64,000 nucleotides of DNA from Agelas oroides (taxonomy: Eukaryota; Porifera; Demospongiae; Agelasida; Agelasidae). Of this stretch, positions 58,499 to 64,000 are shown piece after piece; within the stretch, counting starts at the first letter, position 1; each line of letters begins with the position of its first letter. The stretch is taken from NCBI GenBank assembly GCA_949130485.1, contig OX422194.1, positions 8,302,773 through 8,366,772 of the forward strand. The letters are read 5' to 3'. Below the pieces are notes generated by a model. It ran no database searches and had not been told where the DNA came from. It saw only the letters and a program-made list of their open reading frames with translations. The translations under genes were made by a program, and so were the position numbers.

Positions 58499-59977
58499 CA
58501 CAGATTCCCTCACGTTCAGTTTGACTACCAGGACCCTTCTCCACGTTTCGACCGCAGCAGAGTGAAAGGTCCCGTGGCTAAACTGGTCCGGGTCAAGGAT
58601 ATGTCCACTGCCACAGCCCTAGAGGTCTCTGCAGGAGGGAGGGTGAGGAGATCCCTTTAATTATGTCAGGATATGCAGGGGGGGCGGGATATGAGTTGGG
58701 TATAAGGTACATATACTATCTTTCCTTCCTCCTCTTCCCTCCCTTTCCCCTCCTCCTCCTCCTCCTCCTCCTCCTCCTCCTCCTCCTCCTCCTCCTCCTC
58801 CTCCTCCCCCTCCCCTCCCCCTCCCCTCCCCCTCCTCCCTTCCTCCCTCCCTACTCCATTTTCCCTCCCTCCCTCCACTCCTCCCACACCTCCCAGTTGT
58901 ACAACATTATTGTGGATACGGAGGAGACAGGTAAGCAGCTGCTACAAAAAGGCCAGCTGAAACGCCGCTACACCATCATCCCCCTGAACAAGATCACTGC
59001 CAGAACCATCAGCAACGACGTCGTCAAGAAGGCACAGGCCCTGGTGGGTGGGGCTTTGAACTATAAATAGCACATACCTACATGGGTGAAGGTTAAGTTA
59101 TTAATAGCACAGGCTGATGTGGGTGGAGCTTCAACTAATAATAGCAAGGTCTTGGTGACTGGAGCTTTAAGTTATCAATAGCACAAACCCTGGTGGGTAG
59201 AGCTTTAAGTTATCAATAGCACAAACCCTGGTGGGTGGAGCTTGAAATTGACACTAATGGTGCATGTAGCCTCATCCCACCGTCCGGTTTTTGGTTTTTA
59301 CATACTGCAAGCGATCTAAAACCAGATGGTACGTGGGAAGGCCTGGGGAATGCGGCTATGGCGCATGGATAAAATCACACCACACTTACACACACACACA
59401 CACACGCACACACAGGTTGGTACTGACAAGGTACGTCCGGCACTCACCCTCGTGGGCTATGAGGATGAGCTCAGACCCGCCATGGCCTACGTGTTTGGAT
59501 CAATGTTTGTGTGTGACACTCTCCAGAATGCGAAAAAGGTACATACAAGACTTAGCCTTGTACCCAGGCCACGTGGGAGGAGAGAACACGGCCTGGGTAC
59601 GAGGCTAGTACAAGACTGTACATGTGTTTTTACTAGGAAGAGGTTTTACTTGCAGAGTTGATAAAAAAATGGAGATTGACTTCAGTATGCAACAATGCCT
59701 ACAAGAGAATCGAACTTAAGTTAGAGGGGTTCTGTGTGCATATTAATTAACATATGGTGTACTGAGCAGTAGGGACTCAAGCTCATCGTCTCTGTTACAG
59801 GTGACATTTGACAAGCAGGTGATGACAAAGTCGGTCACCTTGTCCGGAGACACGTTTGATCCTTCTGGGACATTGTCCGGAGGTGTGTAGGTCACTGTGT
59901 GTGGGGGTGTGAGGGGAGGGTGCTGATGTACAAATCAGCCATGCATGCACACACACATACACGCACACATGCACACA

Positions 59978-60039
<62 letters not shown>

Positions 60040-63000
60040 CTCCCGCTCACAGACAACACCAGTCCTTGTGAAACTGCAGGAACTGTGTGAGTGTGAGTTA
60101 GCTTTCCAGGAGAAGAGGAGCGAGCTGGGAGCAGTGACCTCCCAGCTGGAACAGGTGCAGAAGGTGGCAGCCAAGTATGTGGGGAGACATGGGGAGACAT
60201 GGGGTTGTGTGTATGAGGATGTTTATATTAATTACCACAGGGTTGGCAGTAAAGACATCACACCTCCTTTCATTCTTACCGCCCTTCTTCCATCCCTCCA
60301 TTCAATCCTCCCTCCCTTTTCCTCCCTCCCTCCCTCCCTCCCTCCCTCCCTCCCTCCCTCCCTCCCTCCCTCCCTCCCTCCCTCCCTCCCTCCCTCCCTC
60401 CCTCCCTCCCTCCCCCCACTCCCTCCCTCCCCCCACTCCCTCCCTTCCCTCCCTCCTTCCTCCCCCCTCCCTCCCCAGGTACAAGCAACTGAAAGAGCAG
60501 CATGAGGGACGTAACCATGAGGCGGAGCTGGTGCGTGCACGAATGGAACAGAGCACTCACCACCAGCAGCTCACGCACCTACAACATCTCAGAGATACCA
60601 TTGGTCAGTCTGTAGTATGCTGTACAATAATTGTGTATACCCAGCGGGGTACGGCAAGGTTCATTGTGATCAAGTTAAATGTTAACATGCTGCATGGTGG
60701 GGACTGGGAACGCGTGGTGTGACACCACAATTGTCATCCACAGCCCAGCAGCGTGATGTTCTGAAGAAGGCACAATCTGTGGAGAAGGCCGCCAGAGCCC
60801 AACTTGAAGGAATACAAAAGAAGATGAAGGTAGGTAGGGAGGGAGGTACGGACCCTAGCTTCAAGATTACTTCAAGAGTAGATTTGTTCAACTTCAGATT
60901 AGTGACACAAATCAATCACTCCTCGACCTCTCCTCCTCTCTCCTCCAGGAATCCAAGACGCACCGAGAGCGAGAGCTGAAGGCTGCAGAGGAGGGGATGG
61001 TGAAGGCGAGGAAGGAGGCAGAGGGGGTGGTGAAGGAGGCAAAGACTCGGGAGCAGGAGATGCAGGCTCTCCGGCTGGAGGTGGAGGAGCTGGAGAAAGC
61101 CGTCCAAACCCAGCAGCAGCAGGTGGGGGGGGGGGGAGGGAGGAGGGAGGGGTGGAGGAGCTGGAGAAAGCCGTCCAAACCCAGCAGCAGCAGGTGGGGG
61201 GGGGGAGGAAGGGGTGGGGGGTGGAGGAAGGAGGGAGGGGTAGAGGAGGGAGGGGTTGAGGAGGGGGGAAGGAGGGAGGGACGGAGGAGGGGGGTGGAGG
61301 AAGGAGGGAGGAGTTAGTGAGGGAGGGGATCTTGGGATTGAGGTGTGAGAGAGAAGAAGTGGTGTTGGTGGAGGGGTTAGAGGAGTTTGTGTAGCCTTTT
61401 CTGGCTTTCATGAAATATTATTTTCCACATAACTTTTAGTTATGGGTAGTATGGTGGCCAGTTTGCACTCTTGCATACACACGATATTTATGTGTATGAC
61501 TCACTCATTCAGATTGACGCGTGCAGCGAGAACATCTCCAGAAAGACTGCTCAGGTAGAGGAACACGGCAAGGCAGAAACAGAAGCCAAGGTAAGGGATC
61601 GGAGTGCAACAACCCTAACTGGCGGCTTTGTGCCAAAGTGTGTGAGCATTTGCAACAAGACTTTACTATACAGCTAAGAGTTTTGGTAGGAGCTAATTAA
61701 TAGCTTCTTGCTGAAGTGCGCAAACATTTATAACCAGTGTACAAGGTTTGCCTCATTTCTAGCTCTCCCTAATATTTTGTCTTTAGTTTGTGAAAGCAAT
61801 ACATGGAAACAAAAATGGTTTGCCGTTCTTTCACTTCCATAATTATATTATTGCTAATGTAAACAAAAAGAGTAATAAATGGAGAAACGAAGCTATATAC
61901 ATAATTATGCAGCCTGATTATCTGATGTGTGTGTAAAAAGATGGTGTTCATCTTTCAGGAGCAGCTACAAGCTGCTAAGCAAGAACTGGAGGAACTGAAA
62001 TCAGCTTTGAGGGAACGAAACAAGGTAGATACCTGCTGTTGTGGTACGAATTCTCAACCATTGAACACACACTTGCATACACACACACACACACACACAT
62101 GCACACACACACACGCACACACATACACACACACGCACAGGAGCTACAGAAGTGTGAACAAGAAAAGCGAGCCCACGATAAGGAGAAGATGGAATGTTCT
62201 CTGAAAGTGAAAGAGCTGGAGCACAAGATCGCCAAGTTCCACAAGGACAGCCGGGATGCAGCGCAGAGGGTCAGTAAACCACAGTAAACTACAGTACACT
62301 AAGGATCTAGTAAACTGGGAACAAGATTTCCTGCAATTTTGCCATTGCCATGCCTTTAATTATAAAGGCAGGTGGGTGGAGGAGGCTAGGAGGAAAGGAA
62401 GGGAAGAAGGAGAGGGGGAGGATGGCTTGAGAATGAGACTCTAGGCAGTGATAGTTATGTGTCTGGGACAAGGCCAACATTTACCTTGGTCCACATGATG
62501 TTCGTTAATTGTTCCTTGTGTCTACGAAGGTGGAAGCACAGTACACTACAGTAAACCACAGTACACTACAGTAAACTACAGTAAACTACAGTACACTACA
62601 GTAAACCACGGTACACTACAGTAAACTACAGTAACATTTACATTGGTCCACATGATGTTCGTTAATTGTTCCTTGTGTCTACGAAGGTGGAAGCCTTGTT
62701 GAGCAAGTACGAGTGGATCGCCACCGACCGGCAGTACTTTGGTCAGCCCAACACTGCCTATGATTTTGGTGCAAATGACCCCAAAGAGGTGGCCAGAAGA
62801 CTCACCAAGCTACAGGAACAGAAGGTGAGGATCAGCTCCATCTCTTTCAAGTCCAGCAATGGCTCTATGTCCTTCTTTGGTTAATGTCTGGTTTAGGTTC
62901 CCTTTAGAGGCAACGCCACTTTTAGCTTTGTTGGCTGTATTGCACTTGTGCAGGAATGTTATAGATGGTTTCCAAATGTCAATTAAGTGTCCTACTTCCG

Positions 63001-64000
63001 GAGGGCAAACACGCAATCAAGAGGCAGCTGTACAGCGGACCTTTCACCTTGAGAGAAGCGGCTTCTTTTATCTTTCGGTACTAATGGTAAGGACTTGATG
63101 TAGCGCTTACTAGCCTGTATTTTGCACACAGCTGCACTGAACACAGACCCCGACTCTTGCCCTCCGGAAGTGAAGCCACGCCCCATGAAAACCATCTATA
63201 CTAGCAAACAAGACAATACATTGTTACAAGTAACGCATCTTAACTGCATTGGCATGTGTTATGCTAACCAACAACATTCTACACTGTTGTAAGTATTAAA
63301 GATTTCAAGTTCGTTGTCCTACTAAAAAATGGCACATGTGCACTTAGACCATTCATCTTCTGACCTACCTCAGTTGAGATGCTGTTGAGACATGGGCCAG
63401 ATGAGTCTATCAAGCCAGACCCTCTCTCATTCTCACTTTTCTGGAGGGTGAGAGATAGTCTGGCTCGACAGACTAGGCCAGGCAGTAAACATCATAACTT
63501 TTAACAAGAATACTGATATCTAGCGACACTTGACGGCCAGAAGCAATTGTAACCACAGTGCACACGTGCCACTTTTGAGTCATAACAAACTCCAATATCA
63601 CATTTACTGAATGTTGGTTTATGTGTAGGATACGCTGAGCAAGAGTGTGAACATGCGTGCAATGAACATGCTCGGGAAGGCAGAGGAAAAGGTGTGGTTG
63701 CTTCAACACAACTCTTTTGGCTTACATGCTGACTGTGTTGCGTGCAATTTTTCCCCTCCCCTCTTCTCCCTCTCTCTCTCCACTTCTCCTTCTCCTCTAC
63801 TCCTCCCTCTATCTTCCTCCCTCTATCTTCCTCCCATCTTCCCCCTTTCTCCCCTCCTCCCATCCTTCCTTCCCCTCTCTTCCCCCTTTCTCCCCTCCTC
63901 CTCTCTTCCTTCCCCTCTCTTCCTTCCCCTCTCTTCCCTTCCCTCTCAGTACAATGACTTGCTGAAGAAGAAACAGATTGTTGAGAACGACAAGTCCAAG
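45104..64000 (+). CDS. SMC2: SMC2, condensin core ATPase subunit (3' end outside window)
   Basis: Spliced gene with 30 exons placed, all GT-AG and in phase, giving about 1,014 codons. SMC2 pairs with SMC4 in condensin I and II, which compact mitotic chromosomes by ATP-driven loop extrusion. The frame opens at 45104 with [19 protein letters not shown], the SMC2-type N-terminus. The Walker A motif GLNGSGKS is at residues 32-39 and the Q-loop glutamine at residue 147. A long coil, a hinge (about residues 502-675) ending in GTLSGGSRSQ, and a second coil follow. The last visible residues are [17 protein letters not shown]. By comparison with about 1,200-residue family members, some 180 residues are missing, including the signature motif and Walker B. 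The start is the first ATG after a purine-rich leader. Intron 16 contains an antisense gene. Confidence 0.97.
46080..46200. repeat. TATTAGTCAGTATA tandem repeat
   Basis: About nine units of 12-15 bp in SMC2 intron 3. Confidence 0.85.
46795..46884. repeat. (CTC)n tract at SMC2 exon 6 acceptor
   Basis: Trinucleotide microsatellite serving as the polypyrimidine tract. A similar tract at 46430-46527 precedes exon 5. Confidence 0.85.
47319..47365 (+). repeat. Duplicate of the SMC2 exon 7 donor junction
   Basis: gctgaggtatgtatgaacaa then ttgtgaaacacatccctgtt closely matches 47181 onward (gctgag|gtacgtatgaacaa). It includes six coding bases and the donor, 138 bp downstream. Confidence 0.8.
47794..55631 (+). 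CDS. SMC2: SMC2 exons 8-16: first coiled coil
   Basis: Exons: 47794-47871, 50642-50704, 51142-51195, 51861-51956, 52259-52448, 53025-53079, 53442-53562, 54336-54394, 55572-55631. Phases run 0,0,0,0,1,2,0,2,2 and agree across each intron. The product is Glu/Lys/Ala-rich heptad coil without other motifs, as expected for the N-terminal arm. Exon 12 (190 nt) is the longest and follows a (CA)n tract directly. Intron 8 is 2.8 kb and mostly minisatellite. A palindromic element sits exactly at the exon 8 donor, and the donor of exon 16 is embedded in a 45-bp tandem repeat. Confidence 0.93.
47881..47931. mobile_element. CTCG palindromic element inserted at SMC2 exon 8 donor
   Basis: tagcctcattcccaggctc...gagctgggaacgaggcta. 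Flanks gtaataccc (47872-47880) and gtaatgccc (47932-47940). The left flank starts with the exon 8 donor GT itself. Confidence 0.8.
47965..50430. repeat. 2.5-kb CCTCCACACTCCC minisatellite with higher-order structure
   Basis: Units of 9-16 bp around ctccacact(t/c)ccccct fill most of SMC2 intron 8. Long blocks recur (48440-48780 like 49560-49900; another set near 49000 and 50100), so blocks of roughly 0.5-1.1 kb were duplicated. The minus strand is rich in GGGGGA/GGAGG runs. The 800+ codon frames on both strands are artefacts of a repeat without stops. Confidence 0.95.
50495..50560. mobile_element. AAGAGCGC short palindromic element
   Basis: caagagcgcatgatgacatc...gatgtcat-type inverse ending tgcgctcttg. 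Flanks ccctgactc and gcctgacta share 7 of 9 bases. Confidence 0.65.
51640..51705 (+). repeat. Partial upstream copy of SMC2 exon 11 start
   Basis: atcccaaacactaggctagg and tgtgttgctgtcgtgtgcag tggcggaggctacctt match the region before and into exon 11 (51775-51890). The copy has lost the ttgcagg acceptor and ends after about 25 exon bases. Confidence 0.75.
52183..52247. repeat. (CA)n microsatellite at SMC2 exon 12 acceptor
   Basis: Ends 11 bp before exon 12. Confidence 0.95.
53926..54190. repeat. ATGATCATCAC tandem repeat
   Basis: Imperfect 11-bp units (atgatcatcac, ctgaccatcac) with a higher-order pattern, in SMC2 intron 14. Confidence 0.9.
54690..55560. other. SMC2 intron 15, foldback-like, no exon seen
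   Basis: Segments near 54925-54990 (ttcattacagtaagagcgtg, catatggtttcacctgcc, tatgccgtaggcaatcagca) return inverted near 55085-55165 (actgctgattgcctacg, ttactgtaatgaa). A palindromic CTCG-like unit lies at 55267-55312. Confidence 0.5.
55626..55857 (+). repeat. 45-bp repeat carrying the SMC2 exon 16 donor, five copies
   Basis: Each unit is agtcaag|gtacgacagccag, ttgtgt(t/g)gatgg, tggtgcggtggtc. The first copy contains the last seven coding bases of exon 16 and the functional donor at 55632. Copies of the same junction follow at 45-bp steps. Reading through the first donor meets TGA in unit 1. Confidence 0.9.
56283..57398 (-). CDS. Intronless LRAT/NlpC-like (papain-fold) protein nested in SMC2 intron 16
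   Basis: A single 371-codon frame, antisense to SMC2, with real protein composition and no repeats. The N-terminus (1-50) is acidic then basic, and a helical region spans 50-145. A core reads [18 protein letters not shown] (149-166) and, about 100 residues later, [20 protein letters not shown] (260-279). A His in a short beta strand (His153) followed by NCxHF (Cys267, His269) is the arrangement of LRAT/HRASLS and other permuted papain-like enzymes. The C-terminus is Cys/Trp-rich. The family match is motif level only. Enzyme activity (acyltransferase, phospholipase or peptidase) is not established. No introns, poly-A tract or clear TATA box were seen, so it is a retrocopy or an ancestrally single-exon gene. 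Confidence 0.6.
   Translation of the reverse strand: MTKMGSNSGKIMDPAEYIEEEEEEKGLSSKNYLEQVSKKIHSAFPKKGKREVSELARVLIDKEEMKRRYFNHLLKRTNRALDVAFEEANSFPDGYHNEAVRNDSQERIVSGIDRVKHLEVKLLLFELKDEYLKQQLSRYFHKYVHRFTYGPLHVSIQIGNVILEWGTSSLVIPRSVPSSRRHPTKGGIRLPIFSGTLHDVDNEHLPTYSLREIPVRAGEEQMMEGLLKQVNILLDISQEKEYLIDELTEVAVRYNKKYHYGLFSCNCQHFALDVLKVLGISNHNEAFKGRLKEHAEVLMKRGLDLQAEFNSHKDLDEYVEANIDSMTPDELEFCYCHYLLFHTWNRKWPKHLAWQCGSQTCQCVRIERQLE
58504..60174 (+). CDS. SMC2: SMC2 exons 17-21: hinge domain
   Basis: Exons: 58504-58642, 58897-59043, 59416-59538, 59801-59882, 60039-60174. The hinge is the SMC2-SMC4 dimerisation module. Visible landmarks in order are [11 protein letters not shown], the [13 protein letters not shown] strand, [66 protein letters not shown] and the exit coil. 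Spacing follows animal SMC2. Exons 17, 19 and 21 are each preceded within a few bases by a sense-strand (CA)n tract, and exon 18 by a CTC/CCT tract. The donor of exon 18 is reiterated in degenerate form over the next 200 bp. Confidence 0.96.
58744..58860. repeat. (CTC)n/(CCCT)n tract upstream of SMC2 exon 18
   Basis: Pure (CTC)n for about 60 bp then CCCCTCCC. It provides the polypyrimidine tract. Confidence 0.95.
59032..59245 (+). repeat. Degenerate repeat of the SMC2 exon 18 donor junction
   Basis: gcacaggccctg|gtgggtgg at the exon end recurs as gcacaggctgatgtgggtgg, gcacaaaccctggtgggtag and gcacaaaccctggtgggtgg, separated by agttatcaata. Four copies at 40-60 bp spacing. Confidence 0.75.
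59553..59608. mobile_element. CTCG palindromic element, perfect 9-bp TSD
   Basis: tagccttgtacccaggcc...ggcctgggtacgaggctag, flanked by TACAAGACT at 59544-59552 and 59609-59617. It starts 14 bp inside SMC2 intron 19. Confidence 0.85.
59945..60037. repeat. (CA)n microsatellite at SMC2 exon 21 acceptor
   Basis: Runs directly into the acceptor AG at 60037-60038. A shorter (CA)n at 59385-59413 does the same for exon 19 and 58471-58498 for exon 17. Confidence 0.95.
60309..60470. repeat. (CCCT)n microsatellite at SMC2 exon 22 acceptor
   Basis: Pure ccctccct for 100 bp, then CCCCCACT variants, ending a few bases before exon 22. Confidence 0.95.
60479..64000 (+). CDS. SMC2: SMC2 exons 22-30: second coiled coil to window end
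   Basis: Exons: 60479-60603, 60744-60829, 60949-61122, 61513-61590, 61959-62024, 62141-62269, 62687-62824, 63629-63691, 63950-64000 (cut by the window). Landmarks are [20 protein letters not shown] in exon 28, [10 protein letters not shown] in exon 29 and [16 protein letters not shown] in exon 30. These place the window edge at the entry to the C-terminal ATPase half. Part of exon 24 is duplicated in the following intron, and the start of exon 28 is duplicated upstream. Exons 22 and 30 follow CCCT/CTCC tracts and exon 27 follows (CA)n. Confidence 0.94.
61123..61320 (+). repeat. Duplicated SMC2 exon 24 end plus GGGA tract
   Basis: 61152-61193 repeats the last 42 bases of exon 24 (from gtggaggagctggagaaagc to cagcagcag) and its gtgggggg donor, 71 bp downstream. 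The rest is gggagggg-type sequence. Use of the second donor would shift the frame (71 is not a multiple of 3). Confidence 0.9.
62080..62140. repeat. (CA)n microsatellite at SMC2 exon 27 acceptor
   Basis: Ends at the acceptor AG of exon 27. Confidence 0.9.
62478..62640 (+). repeat. Upstream copy of SMC2 exon 28 start and CAGTACACTACAGTAAAC array
   Basis: 62480-62537 (ttggtccacatgatgttcgt ... tctacgaag|gtggaagc) is the same as 62642-62694, the exon 28 acceptor plus eight exon bases. Between them lie about six units of cagta(c/a)actacagtaaacca; single units also occur at 62278-62300 in the same intron. Confidence 0.85.
63400..63475. repeat. Palindrome of the AGTCTGG-CTC type
   Basis: agtctatcaagccagaccctctct...gagagatagtctggctcgacagactag, related to the CTCG elements. 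Confidence 0.5.

Noticed and set aside
61123..61317. Extension of SMC2 exon 24 through the duplicated segment
   Set aside because: It would add a Gly/Arg-rich, shifted frame. The first donor keeps the conserved coil and joins exon 25 in phase.

Overview
The window is animal nuclear DNA. It has spliced genes with GT-AG introns, a condensin SMC2, an RFX1/2/3-type winged-helix factor and a CCDC171-type coiled-coil gene, and it is very rich in microsatellites, minisatellites and small palindromic elements. An early-branching invertebrate, plausibly a demosponge, is my inference from the gene types and the repeat style; the sequence does not prove it.

Layout. 1-20901 (minus strand): CCDC171-like gene. 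Twenty-two exons are placed, about 1,080 codons, and the 3' end runs off the window start. 21315-40453 (minus): a complete RFX1/2/3-type gene, 13 coding exons and about 697 residues. A second, phase-compatible first exon lies at 38177-38328. The RFX stop and the CCDC171 start are only about 0.4 kb apart. 45104-64000 (plus): SMC2. Thirty exons are placed, about 1,014 codons, covering the N-terminal ATPase half, first coiled coil, hinge and most of the second coil. The window ends just before the C-terminal ATPase half. 56283-57398 (minus): an intronless 371-codon gene nested antisense in SMC2 intron 16, with an LRAT/NlpC-like His...NCxHF arrangement.

Reading frame and intron phase were followed across every junction, and they stay consistent across all three spliced genes. 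Most long open frames elsewhere are tandem-repeat artefacts.

The most unusual content concerns splice sites and repeats. (1) At least eight exon-intron junctions in the three genes have been locally duplicated or amplified into tandem arrays that carry copies of the splice site. (2) About half of the CCDC171 acceptors and a third of the SMC2 acceptors sit directly against a microsatellite, and its sense strand is always (CA)n or pyrimidine-rich whatever the genomic strand. (3) Two families of short palindromic elements carry recognisable target-site duplications of about 9 bp. One family has at least nine such copies here, including one inserted exactly at an SMC2 5' splice site. (4) A near-perfect RFX-binding X-box lies about 250 bp upstream of the alternative RFX first exon, which suggests autoregulation.

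Functionally, SMC2 is a condensin ATPase, RFX1/2/3 factors drive ciliary gene programmes in animals, and CCDC171 is a poorly characterised coiled-coil protein. Nothing in the sequence shows that the three genes act in one pathway.
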